NCBI RefSeq assembly: GCF_900095445.1
Contig: NZ_FMJL01000028.1
Span: 1 to 37,956, forward strand
Direction of reading: 5' to 3'
Length of the DNA: 37,956 nucleotides
Source of the DNA: Clostridium sp. N3C
Lineage (GTDB): Bacteria > Bacillota > Clostridia > Clostridiales > Clostridiaceae
The translations under genes were made by a program, and so were the position numbers. Each line of letters begins with the position of its first letter. Position 1 is the first letter of the stretch. The notes under the pieces are model-generated. The model saw only the letters and a program-made list of their open reading frames with translations. It was not told where the DNA came from and made no database searches. Below, in pieces: positions 1-9,000 of the stretch.

Positions 1-273
1 CCACTTCGTCATCCAGAGATAAATAGAATTCCACAAATGAAAGCTTACAATAAAGCTGTATCCGTTGATTTTCTAAAGAAATCATGCATAGGGTTAATTA
101 ACCATTCCCCATACTCTAAAATTAAGTATGAAACAAATTATTATGGAGAATATTTAGATGAGTTGGGTGTTTTTACTTTGACAGGTGAGTTTTTTTTACG
201 GTACTTGTTCAAAAATGGATTGTACGGTAAAAATAGTGAGGTTGATAGAGTTGGATTATGTAGACAGCAATAG
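1..273 (+). CDS. 3' end of an unrecognised gene, cut by the window edge
   Basis: The frame is open from base 1 to a TAG at 271-273, so the gene enters from the left; an internal ATG lies at 37. About 90 residues are visible. I do not recognise the family: there is no signal peptide, membrane segment or cysteine motif. Its last 30 codons overlap the next ORF in another frame. A run of eight T at 187-195 sits just where the two frames would join, so this could be the N-terminal part of one protein broken by a one-base slip. Alternatively it is simply the tail of a separate gene. Base composition is very AT-rich, like the rest of the first 2.2 kb. Confidence 0.35.
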   Translation, partial: PLRHPEINRIPQMKAYNKAVSVDFLKKSCIGLINHSPYSKIKYETNYYGEYLDELGVFTLTGEFFLRYLFKNGLYGKNSEVDRVGLCRQQ

Positions 274-907
274 AAGAATTGTTAGTTTAGATGACTTAGA
301 TAGAAAAGAATCATATGAGTTTTTTTCTAAATTTCAGAAATCATATTATGGAATTGGAACAACTCTATGTATAGATGGAGTATTACACTATAAGAAAAAA
401 TACGGAGTTTCATTTTATTGTATTATGTCATATGCACTTCTAAAAGCATGTAACAAAGTAATTAACTTTAGATATAGAAGAGAAGGGGAAATTATCTATT
501 TATATGACAATATTGCATGTAGTTGTACAATACTAAATAAAGATAAGAATATTGAATTTACTAATTGTATTTACTATGATGAAGATATAAAAAGATATCA
601 GATTGAATTCGAAAAAAAGAAACAAGAGGCATATGAAGGAAAAAAACAATCGGATTTAAAAAATAAGCTTAATTTGATATATATATCCGCAATGCCATGG
701 TTTAATATACGATATATGGATAATGTAAGAGCAGATACAAGGGATGATACAATACCAAGATTTACTTATGGAAAATATTTTGTTTTGAATGGCAGTTACT
801 ATTTGGACTTATCTATGGAAATGAGTCATTTATTTGTGGATGGCTATCATGTCCATCTACTGATTAGTCAATTGGAAGAGATTTTTGATGAATTAAAAAA
901 TCTGTAA
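215..907 (+). CDS. CatA-like (chloramphenicol acetyltransferase family) O-acetyltransferase
   Basis: The C-terminal half follows the CAT family closely. An ISAMPWFNI block corresponds to the ISxxPWxxF region of CAT, and SHLFVDGYHV corresponds to HHxxxDGxHV, which carries the catalytic histidine and structural aspartate. The N-terminal LDDLDRKESYEFF corresponds to the usual IDxxxWxRxExF start. In the family the enzyme acetylates a hydroxyl using acetyl-CoA. Here the first His of the HH pair is Ser, and the serine that stabilises the transition state in CAT (Ser148) appears replaced by Tyr. Chloramphenicol is therefore not a safe substrate. The start is uncertain: GTG 185 and ATG 215 are in frame and neither has a good ribosome binding site, which fits an N-terminal frameshift from the preceding ORF. 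Confidence 0.7.
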   Translation: MDCTVKIVRLIELDYVDSNRRIVSLDDLDRKESYEFFSKFQKSYYGIGTTLCIDGVLHYKKKYGVSFYCIMSYALLKACNKVINFRYRREGEIIYLYDNIACSCTILNKDKNIEFTNCIYYDEDIKRYQIEFEKKKQEAYEGKKQSDLKNKLNLIYISAMPWFNIRYMDNVRADTRDDTIPRFTYGKYFVLNGSYYLDLSMEMSHLFVDGYHVHLLISQLEEIFDELKNL

Positions 908-927
908 ATATTTTCAAAAAAGAGAGA

Positions 928-1527
928 ATGAAAAATATGAAGATAGGTTTTGATTTAGATGATGTTTTATGTGATACATATTCTATCATTTTGGAAGAAT
1001 CACTTAGATATCATTGTGAGGTTTTGAAAAGAAAAGCAATAAAAAGAAATATTTTTGAAAGTAAGGGGGATTACTTTTATTTTGCAAAATCCTTAAGATG
1101 GGGCGATAAGGAAACAGAAGATTTTTTTTATGATTTTTATCCTGAATTTCTAAAAAGGTGTATACCATACGATGGAGTAGTTGATATACTAAAGAAATTA
1201 ATTAATCGTGGAAATGAAGTGCATATTATTACAGCTCGGGAACGTAGAATAAATGAAGATGTTTTTAGAATTACTGAAGATTGGCTAATAAAATGGGGAA
1301 TTTCTTATAACTATTTAAATTTAGGGGAAAAAGATAAAAGTGAATATATTAAAAAAAATGGAATAGACATCTTTGTTGATGATTCTTGGGATAATTGTAA
1401 AAAAGTATATAAAAATACTGGATGTAAGGTATTTCATATGATCTGTCCGTACAATAAATATGGAGAATATGATTATAACAAATATGAAATCATACCAATA
1501 ACTCAATTATCAGAAATGAAGTTTTAA
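928..1527 (+). CDS. HAD-superfamily 5'(3')-deoxyribonucleotidase-like protein (NT5C type)
   Basis: The protein has 199 residues. HAD motif I is FDLDDVLCD near residue 8, where the first Asp is the predicted nucleophile and the second the acid/base. Motif II is IITAR near residue 100, and the C-terminal FVDDSWDN supplies the metal-binding acids. This arrangement and length fit the NT5C/YqfW-type nucleotidases, which dephosphorylate (deoxy)nucleoside monophosphates in the cytoplasm; related small HAD proteins act on other phosphates. It starts 20 bp after the acetyltransferase stop, with AGAGAG just upstream, so the two may be co-transcribed. ATG 937 is an alternative start with better ribosome-binding-site spacing. 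The real substrate cannot be read from the sequence. Confidence 0.75.
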   Translation: MKNMKIGFDLDDVLCDTYSIILEESLRYHCEVLKRKAIKRNIFESKGDYFYFAKSLRWGDKETEDFFYDFYPEFLKRCIPYDGVVDILKKLINRGNEVHIITARERRINEDVFRITEDWLIKWGISYNYLNLGEKDKSEYIKKNGIDIFVDDSWDNCKKVYKNTGCKVFHMICPYNKYGEYDYNKYEIIPITQLSEMKF

Positions 1528-2233
1528 TAACGTATTGCTACTGATTTATTGATTAGTATCATTGGACTTTTTATTAATTCATTGAGGTGCTGGTTGTAAG
1601 TGTTATATTTAAAAAGAGAACACTTCTGCTGGTACCTTTTTTCTTATATCATGTATCTTTTTTGTATAAATCTTTATTGTTTTTATTAGTATTTTAGTTT
1701 CATTTTTGGCCTTTAGCTTTATTATTTCCCATTTAATTTTTAGTAAATTAGAAGTAGCCTTTAAAAATCAACTGGTAATAATAACTAATCTAAAATTAAA
1801 CATATCTAATTGGTTTTATGGAAATCAGTAATCAAAATGTTGAGAAGAAAATTAAATTTAATCACAATAGTTGTTATGAGTATGCATTAATTAATGAAGA
1901 GGAACATAAGATTATCTATGTATTTACTTAATTTGTTAATGAGAAAAATATTAAGTTCGATAAAAAGTATCTGTCAAAGAATTTTGCTAGTGGGGAAAGT
2001 AAGGAGTCTTTCAGTATCTATTATACTTATAAGCATGGTATTGCTGGGTACTTTGAAAGACATAAACAATAAGTTATTAATACTGATAAGTGTTTCTCGA
2101 GAAACTTCTGCAAATTTAATTTTATCGATGTTTTACCTTATTAAACTTTATAAGAATAGTTATAAATTTAAGAAAAACTACAAAATAATGCTTATTGCTC
2201 TATAGTAATATTACATTTTATCAAAAAAAAGTA
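1528..2233. other. AT-rich spacer between the NT5C-like gene and pulA
   Basis: About 700 bp without an intact recognisable gene. It holds the interrupted frame at 1818-2072 and otherwise only AT-rich sequence. No tRNA, riboswitch or convincing hairpin terminator was seen. A TGGTACC at about 1629 followed by T's recalls a T-box end, but the surrounding conserved bases are missing. Confidence 0.5.
1818..2072 (+). pseudogene. Decayed or interrupted small gene with an in-frame TAA
   Basis: From ATG 1818 the frame reads 37 codons with ordinary protein-like composition, rich in Glu, Lys, Asn and Tyr. It meets TAA at 1929-1931, then continues for 46 more codons of the same character (FVNEKNIKFDKKYLSKNF at the start) to TAA 2070-2072. 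The composition on both sides of the stop is hydrophilic and balanced. The overlapping +2 frame (1894-2205) is Leu/Ile/Ser-rich, as out-of-frame translation usually is. There is no clear ribosome binding site at 1818, so the 5' end may be lost too. I do not recognise the family. Confidence 0.4.
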
Positions 2234-2248
2234 TTGTAAACGTTTGCT
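2234..2248 (+). promoter_or_regulatory. cre-like operator (CcpA or LacI/MalR family) at pulA
   Basis: The 15-mer TTGTAAACGTTTGCT fits every fixed position of the catabolite-responsive element consensus WTGNAANCGNWNNCW. It overlaps the predicted -35 of the pulA promoter, so binding would block RNA polymerase. This suits a starch-degrading enzyme under glucose repression. A local LacI-type maltose regulator binding the same palindromic core is the alternative. Confidence 0.65.
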
Positions 2249-2273
2249 AAAACAGGGTGCTTTGTGCTATTAT
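2244..2273 (+). promoter_or_regulatory. Predicted pulA promoter
   Basis: The -35 is TTGCTA (2244-2249) and the -10 is TATTAT (2268-2273), with an 18-bp spacer. The TGC directly before the -10 makes it an extended -10 promoter. It lies about 37 bp upstream of the pulA start codon and its -35 overlaps the cre-like operator. Confidence 0.55.
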
Positions 2274-2309
2274 ATTATTGTAAAGGTTTTAAATTTTAGG
2301 AGGGATAAG

Positions 2310-5300
2310 ATGAAATTAGCAAAAAAGAAAATGTTGGCAGTCTTTTTGGCTTTTGCTATGATACTTACTTTTTTTCCTATTAAAAAGATAGAACCAAAGG
2401 CTGAAACTGCACAACAAGCTAATGCGGTTGTTAAAATCCATTACAAAAGAGATGACAATAATTATGAAGGTTGGAATCTCTGGGTATGGGATAAGGCCAA
2501 TAATGGAGGTGGATCCGTCTATGAGTTTATTGGACAAGATGATGACGGAGCATTTGCTGTTATTGAAATGCCTACAACAGCTGTAGGTATTATTGTTAGG
2601 ACAAATGATTGGGCAAAGGATACAGGTGATGTTATTATAGATACTTCTGATGGAGATAAGGATGTATACATAACATCTACAGGCAATGCTGATACAGCTA
2701 AGATTGAAATTAAGCCATTACAGTTTAATTATGATACTGTTAATGTTAAGGTTCACTATTACAGATTTGATGAAGACTACACCAATTGGGACATTTGGGC
2801 TTGGGTTGAAGATAGTAACAAAGAAGGCCATGGTGGAGCTAACTATGTGTTTACAGGTAGTGATAGCTATGGTAAAGTAACTTCCATTACTTATAATGAC
2901 ATGCAAGGAATAGGAAAGATTGGATTTATTGTTAGAAAAAATGATTGGTCCGATAGAGAAAAGACTGATCTTAATGGTGGTGATAGAATAATAAATCTAG
3001 CTTATGCCGATAAAAATGGTAATGTTGATGTTTATGTACTTCAAAAAGAACCTAAAACTTTCTATGCAGAAAGCCAGGTTGATAGATCAAGAAAGGTACT
3101 AACTGCAAGAATGGATTCTCTTAATGAAATATACTTCGAAGTTAATGTACCTGTAGATAATAAGGATTTAGTAACTTTAAAAGAAGGGGAAGAGGTTGTA
3201 ACTGCTGAGGTAACTCTAAGCGATAATAGAAGAAGCGGTACTATAAAGACTGCAAACAACCTTGATATGACTAAAAAGTATACTATTTATGTTGACCAGT
3301 ATCAAGAAAAAATAGTTTCCTTAGGAAAGGTTATGGGAAGCGAAGGCTTCAAAAATTTATATCATTATGATGGAGAATTAGGTGCTATTTACACTAAGGA
3401 AAAAACAACTTTCAAGGTTTGGGCACCTACTGCTGAAAATGTTTCCTTAAAGCTATATAGACAAGGAATAGGTGGAGATGCTTTTGAAGTAATCAGTATG
3501 ACTAGAGGAGATAAAGGGGTTTGGTCTGCTGAAAAAACTGGAGATATGGCTGGAACCTTCTATACCTATGAAGTAACAGTAGCTGGTGAAACAAAGGAAA
3601 CTCAGGACGTATATTCAAAGGCTGTTGGAGTTAATGGAGATAGAAGCATGGTTGTAGACCTATCTACTACTAATCCTGAAGGATGGAATGCAGATAAGGG
3701 ACCTAGTGTTAAAAATCAAACTGATGCAATAATCTATGAGGTTCATATAAGAGATATATCAATGGACCCAGATTCAGGAATACAGCTTAAAGGAACATAT
3801 AAAGGCTTTGTTGAAGAAGGTACAAAGAGCACTGAAGGTGAAGCTACAGGAATAGATCACCTTAAGGAAATGGGAGTAACTCATGTTCACATTCTTCCTA
3901 TGTATGATTACGCTACTGTAGATGAAACTAGGATGAATGATGAAAATTATAATAAGTTTAACTGGGGTTATGATCCTAAGAACTATCAAGTTCCAGAAGG
4001 AAGTTATTCTACAGATCCTTATTCAGGAACCTTAAGAATAGAAGAAATGAAGGAAATGATCAAGGCATTACACGATGCTGGTATCGGTGTAATAATGGAT
4101 AGTGTATATAATCACACTTATTCATTAGAAGATTCCTGCTTCACAAAAACTGTACCAGGCTACTATTATAGACAGAACGAAGATGGAACCGTTGCTAGTA
4201 CTTCTGGTTGCGGAAATGATACAGCTTCAGAAAGATCCATGTACAGAAAATACATGATTGACTCTGTAACTTATTGGGCTAAAGAATACCACATAGACGG
4301 TTTTAGATTCGATCTTATGGGTATTCACGATATAGAAACTATGAATTTAATAAGAGAAGCTTTGGATGAGATAAATCCAGAGATCTTAATGTATGGAGAA
4401 GGTTGGGATTTAGGTAATGTACTACCTCAGGATCAAGAAGCGCTAAAGGTTAACATGAAGAGAATGAATACTAGAATTGCTGCCTTTAGCGATGATATGA
4501 GAGATGGTTTAAAGGGACATGTATTCACAGCAGATTCCGGTGGCTTTGTAAACTACAATGGAAAGTGGAATAAAGACGATGGAACTCCTTACACTATGGC
4601 AGAATTAAAGGAGCTTGTTAAATTTGGTATTGTTGCATCAACCTATCACGATGGTGTAGACTACAGCAAGATCTACTATAGCTCAGAACCATGGGCTAAG
4701 GAACCAACACAAACTGTTAACTATGTTTCATGCCACGACAATAATACTCTTTGGGATAGAATTTGGTTATCACAACCTAATGCATCTGAAGAAGAAAGAA
4801 TTAAAATGGACAAGATGGCTAACTTCTTCGTTTTAACTTCACAAGGTATAGCCTTCATACATGCTGGAGAAGAAATGCTTAGAACAAAGCAATCATCAAG
4901 ATTCAACGCAGAAGATGGTATTACTACAGAAGACTTTGTTGATAACAGCTACAATTCTCCAGACAGTGTAAACTTAATAGATTGGTCAAGAAAGAGCCAG
5001 TATAAAAATGTAGTAGAATACTACCAAGGCTTAATCAAATTAAGAAGCCAGCATCCAGCATTCAGAATGGCAACTACTAAAGAAATTCAAGATAACTTAA
5101 CATTCCTTGATACAAACGATAGCACTATAGCTTATACTATTTCAAATAATGCTAACGGAGATGCGTGGAAGACTATAGTAGTAGCAGCTAATGCTGGAAC
5201 AGAAGAAACAGAAATTGAATTGCCAAGTAGCAATTGGACAATAGTTGTTAATGGAGAAAAGGCTGGTGTAACAGCTCTTGGGACAATTGAAGGTAATAAG

Positions 5301-5681
5301 TTAACAGTTCCTGCAAGAACAGCAATGGTACTTGTAGATACTGATAGTTACAATGGTGATAGTAAGCCAGATAATCCTGATGAACCAAAGAATCCAGAAA
5401 GTCCAAAAAATCCAGAAAGTCCAAAGAATCCAGATGATAATCAAGGAAATAATCCAGATGATTCTAATGCAGGTAAGATAAAGGATAAAGATGATTCTAA
5501 GTCAAATAATCAGGATAACTCAAAAGTAATAAAGGATTCAAATCAGGGTAAGGAAGAAAGTAAGAAGACAGAAGGCAAACTTCCAAAGACCGGTGGCATT
5601 CCTCTAGCAGATATTATGATAGCTGGATTAGCAACTATGTCTGGTGGAGCATACATGGTATTTAGGAAAAGAAAAAAATAG
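2310..5681 (+). CDS. pulA: Cell-wall-anchored type I pullulanase with two CBM41 domains
   Basis: Hydrolyses alpha-1,6 branches of pullulan and starch-derived dextrins outside the cell. The start is ATG 2310, behind AGGAGG at 2299. Residues 1-33 are a signal peptide (KKK, hydrophobic core, then PKA). Two CBM41-type starch-binding repeats follow at about 40-130 and 145-245, each with a GWNLW/NWDIW strand and an R-x-NDW motif. A CBM48-like domain (TFKVWAPTAENVSLKLY) lies near 370-450. The GH13 core carries the YDP motif of type I pullulanases, nucleophile Asp668 (DGFRFD), acid/base Glu697 (YGEGWD) and Asp810 (SCHDNN). A Pro/Asn/Lys/Asp-rich spacer with 18-bp tandem repeats leads to LPKTG at 1091-1095, a hydrophobic segment and a KRKK tail, so sortase should anchor it to the wall. 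No sortase gene is in the window. Confidence 0.93.
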   Translation: MKLAKKKMLAVFLAFAMILTFFPIKKIEPKAETAQQANAVVKIHYKRDDNNYEGWNLWVWDKANNGGGSVYEFIGQDDDGAFAVIEMPTTAVGIIVRTNDWAKDTGDVIIDTSDGDKDVYITSTGNADTAKIEIKPLQFNYDTVNVKVHYYRFDEDYTNWDIWAWVEDSNKEGHGGANYVFTGSDSYGKVTSITYNDMQGIGKIGFIVRKNDWSDREKTDLNGGDRIINLAYADKNGNVDVYVLQKEPKTFYAESQVDRSRKVLTARMDSLNEIYFEVNVPVDNKDLVTLKEGEEVVTAEVTLSDNRRSGTIKTANNLDMTKKYTIYVDQYQEKIVSLGKVMGSEGFKNLYHYDGELGAIYTKEKTTFKVWAPTAENVSLKLYRQGIGGDAFEVISMTRGDKGVWSAEKTGDMAGTFYTYEVTVAGETKETQDVYSKAVGVNGDRSMVVDLSTTNPEGWNADKGPSVKNQTDAIIYEVHIRDISMDPDSGIQLKGTYKGFVEEGTKSTEGEATGIDHLKEMGVTHVHILPMYDYATVDETRMNDENYNKFNWGYDPKNYQVPEGSYSTDPYSGTLRIEEMKEMIKALHDAGIGVIMDSVYNHTYSLEDSCFTKTVPGYYYRQNEDGTVASTSGCGNDTASERSMYRKYMIDSVTYWAKEYHIDGFRFDLMGIHDIETMNLIREALDEINPEILMYGEGWDLGNVLPQDQEALKVNMKRMNTRIAAFSDDMRDGLKGHVFTADSGGFVNYNGKWNKDDGTPYTMAELKELVKFGIVASTYHDGVDYSKIYYSSEPWAKEPTQTVNYVSCHDNNTLWDRIWLSQPNASEEERIKMDKMANFFVLTSQGIAFIHAGEEMLRTKQSSRFNAEDGITTEDFVDNSYNSPDSVNLIDWSRKSQYKNVVEYYQGLIKLRSQHPAFRMATTKEIQDNLTFLDTNDSTIAYTISNNANGDAWKTIVVAANAGTEETEIELPSSNWTIVVNGEKAGVTALGTIEGNKLTVPARTAMVLVDTDSYNGDSKPDNPDEPKNPESPKNPESPKNPDDNQGNNPDDSNAGKIKDKDDSKSNNQDNSKVIKDSNQGKEESKKTEGKLPKTGGIPLADIMIAGLATMSGGAYMVFRKRKK
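5391..5438 (+). repeat. 18-bp tandem repeat in the pulA wall-spacer region
   Basis: Copies at 5391-5408 and 5409-5426 differ only at the last base. A partial third copy starts at 5427. They encode NPESPK units of the stalk before the LPKTG anchor, a region where copy number often varies between strains. Confidence 0.75.
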
Positions 5682-5717
5682 GTGCGGTTAACTTGATTTA
5701 AAATAATTTAAAATTAA

Positions 5718-5775
5718 GGGACGGTTCACAGAAATTAGCATAAAAATGGCTAAAGCTTTGAACTGTCTCCTTTTT
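5718..5775 (+). terminator. Long imperfect hairpin followed by T's, pulA terminator
   Basis: GGGACGGTTCA (5718-5728) pairs imperfectly with TGAACTGTCTCC (5759-5770). TTAGC/GCTAA extends the stem inside, and five T's follow. It lies 37 bp after the pulA stop and uses the left inner arm of the palindromic element. Confidence 0.5.
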
Positions 5776-5812
5776 ACTTTAATATTTACTTGGTTTATAT
5801 ACATACAGGACC

Positions 5813-5832
5813 GTGGCGAAAGCCACTTTTTT
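5813..5832 (+). terminator. GNRA-capped hairpin terminator
   Basis: GTGGC-GAAA-GCCAC followed by six T's: a five-pair stem with a stable GAAA tetraloop. It sits inside the palindromic element and shields addB from pulA transcription. Confidence 0.6.
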
Positions 5833-6007
5833 ATTGCCTAAAAGTATTAAATCAACTGAACCGTCCCCAAAATTACAATAAATTAAGTTAACCGTCCCAA
5901 TTTATAGATTGAATCGTCACATATAAGGTATAATTAATTAATAAGCATAATAAGTAGGTAAAGAAATATAATGATTAATTAAATAGATATAAACAGGAGT
6001 GATCTAT

Positions 6008-9000
6008 ATGAGTTTAAGGCTTATATACGGAAGAGGAGGCAGTGGTAAAAGTCATTATTGTCTTCAAGATATAAAAGAAAATATAAACAAGAATGTAAAT
6101 CATAAGCTTGTACTTATGGTTCCAGAGCAATATTCCTTTCAGTCAGAGCGAAATCTTTTAAAGGTAGTGGGAGTTACAGGTATAATTAAGGCAGAGGTTT
6201 TAAGTTTTAAAAGGCTTGCCCATAGAGTTTTTAATGAGGTGGGAGGTCTTACTTTAAAGCGGATAAATGAGCCGGGAAAGGCTATGCTTATATACAATAT
6301 TATGGAGGAGTTAAGCGCAGAGCTAAAGATATTTGGCAGAGCTAGTAAGCAGCAGGGTTTTGTAGATATAGTGGCGGAAACTATTAAAGAGTTTAAACGA
6401 TATAATATTACTCCAGAAATAATAGATAGATCCTTGAAAGGTTTAGAGGATCAAGAGTTAATCTATAAGATGGAAGATTTAAAAGCAATCTTTGAGAAGT
6501 TTGAAGAGACTCTTCATAGGGAGTATATAGATTCAGAGGACGTAATTACCTTGTTAGCTCAAAAGCTAGATGAATCTACGGAGTATGATGGGGCGGAGAT
6601 ATGGATAGATGAGTTTTCTACCTTTACGCCTCAGCAGTATTTAGTTCTTGAAAAGCTTTTAAAGAAATGTAGTCGTGTTAATATTACTCTGGCTGGAGAT
6701 GGTATAACAGTAGAGGATAATATAGATAATACTGATATTTTTTCTGTTACTAAAAAAACTACGGCAAAGTTATTGAAGCTTGCTAAGGATAACAATATAA
6801 AAGTTGAAAAGCCTGTTAATTTAAATGATAGGAGCAATCCTAGATTTGGAGATAATCCAGAACTTAGACATATTGAAAAATATTTTTACGCTTCTCCTTA
6901 CAGCTATTATAAGGATGAAGTTAAGAATTTGAGGATATATAAGGCATTTAATAATTATGATGAGATAGAAGTGGTGGCTAGGGATATAGTTAGGTTAGTT
7001 AGGGATGAAGGCTATAGGTATAAGGATATAGCTATAGTTTGCCGTGAGTTAGAAAGCTATGAAAATATAATAGCTGCCATATTAAATGAATATCATATAC
7101 CTTGCTTCTTGGATCAAAAAAGAACCGTTAGCGGCAACCCTTTTATAGTATTTATAACTTCTGTTTTTGATATATTCACAAAAAATTGGTCCTATGAGGC
7201 TGTTTTTAGATATTTAAAAACAGGACTTACGGGCATCAGCATGGAAAACCTAGATTTATTAGAAAACTACGTGCTGGCTAATGGAATAAGAGGAAAAAAG
7301 TGGACTAAAGAGGAGTTTTGGAACTATAAAATCAATTACGGTTATGAGAAAGAGGAAAACACCCAGTACGAAACCTATATATTAAATATTGTGAATGAAA
7401 CTAAGGAAATTATTACTGGACCTTTAGTTAAATTGCATGATAGCTTAAAGGAAAATAATACTGTTAGAGGCAAATGTACAGCCCTTTATGATTTCCTTGT
7501 GGAAACTGGCGCCTTAGAGAGGATAGAGCAGTGGACTAATGAATTTAGAGAGCAGGGAAGGATTGAGCTTTCTAATGAGTATGATCAGATTTCAAACATT
7601 GTTATGGACACCTTAAATTCTATGGTAGAAGTAATGGGAGATGAAAAGATATCTATAGATAAGTTTGCCCAAATACTATCTGTGGGCTTTGAAAAGAATG
7701 AAATGGGACTTATTCCTGTAGCTCTTGATGAGGTTACTGTAGGAGACATAGCTAGAATTAGAAGTCAGGGTGTAAAGGTCCTATACATTGTTGGAGTAAA
7801 TGATGGAGTATTACCTAGGGTTTCTAAGGAAGAAGGAATTCTTTCTGATAGGGATAGAAATATACTTAGAGAAAAGGGGGTAGAGCTGGCTCCTGATACA
7901 AAAACTCAAGTTTTTGAAGAGCAGTTCCTAGTTTATACTACCTTAACTACTGCCTGCAATTATTTAATGCTAACCTATCCTATGGCAGATGTGGAAGGGA
8001 AGGCTTTGAGACCTTCTGTGATTATATCCAGAATGAAGAAGATCTTCCCTAAGCTTATAGAAGAAAGCCAGATCACTGAATCTTTAGAGGCAGAAGCTAA
8101 GATTGAACTAATTACAGCACCAGAACCAACTTTTAACCAGCTCATAAGTGCTGTAAGAAGGGACCATGAGGGAGAGCAGGTAGAGGAAATCTGGAGTGAG
8201 GTTTATAAGTGGTATGACAGTAAAAGGGAATGGAAGATTAAGACTTCAAGAATACTCAAGGGCTTACAGTATAGCAATATTGTAGAAAAGGTAGATTCGG
8301 AAAAGGTTAGAGATTTATATGGAAGACCTTTGAGCTTTAGTGTATCTAGACTTGAACAGTATTCCCAGTGTCCTTTTGCTTATTTTGTTAAATACGGCTT
8401 AAAGGCTAAGGATAGAAAGGTATATGAGTTTTCTTCGCCGGACCTAGGTAGCTTTATTCATGGCATTTTAGATAAGTTTGCAGACCTTATAAGGATTGAG
8501 AAGCTGCAGTGGAAGGATATAACTAGAGAATGGAGCAGGAAAACCATCTCCGACCTGGTGGACGCAGAACTTAGTAGGCAGAGCAATTCTATCCTTAACA
8601 GCTCCTCTAGGTATAAATATATGACAGATAGGCTGAAAAGAATTTTGACCCGTTCTGTTAATATTATGACGGAGCATGTTAAAAGAAGCGACTTTGATAC
8701 TTTAGCCAATGAACTTGTTTTTGGAAAGGGTGGAGACTTACCACCTATAAAACTTAGCTTACCTTCCGGTGAAGAGATTCAGTTAATAGGAAGAATTGAT
8801 AGGGTAGATTCTGCAGACTTAGAAAGTGGAACTTATTTTAGGGTTATAGATTACAAAACGGGACAGAAAAGCTTCTCCTTGTCCGATGTGTATTATGGAC
8901 TTCAACTACAGCTTTTAGTGTATTTGGATGCTTTGTTAAGCAATGCTCAATATTATACTGAGAAGCAGGCTATACCAGGAGCAGTTTTGTATTTTAGAGT

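Larger units (their letters stand above)
5681..5898. repeat. Nested inverted-repeat (MITE/REP-like) element behind pulA
   Basis: The outer ends are GGTGCGGTTAACTT (5681-5694) and AAGTTAACCGTCCC (5885-5898), inverted with 12 of 14 matches. The inner ends are GGGACGGTTCA (5718-5728) and TGAACCGTCCC (5857-5867), a perfect 11-bp inverted repeat. The bases between outer and inner ends also resemble each other, so the arms are about 42-48 bp long. The GGGACGGTT core matches, from memory, dispersed palindromic repeats of Firmicutes linked to Y1/REP-associated transposases. No transposase is present. The element begins on the last base of the pulA stop codon and contains two terminator-like hairpins. 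Confidence 0.6.

Noticed and set aside
1610..1650. Possible T-box or terminator around TGGTACC and a T-run
   Set aside because: The T-box consensus around the GGTACC core is missing, no stable stem could be drawn, and the next gene is a pullulanase.
1894..2205. 103-residue open frame on the plus strand
   Set aside because: It is Leu/Ile/Ser-rich with no ribosome binding site, and overlaps a more protein-like (though interrupted) frame at 1818-2072. It looks like an out-of-frame shadow.
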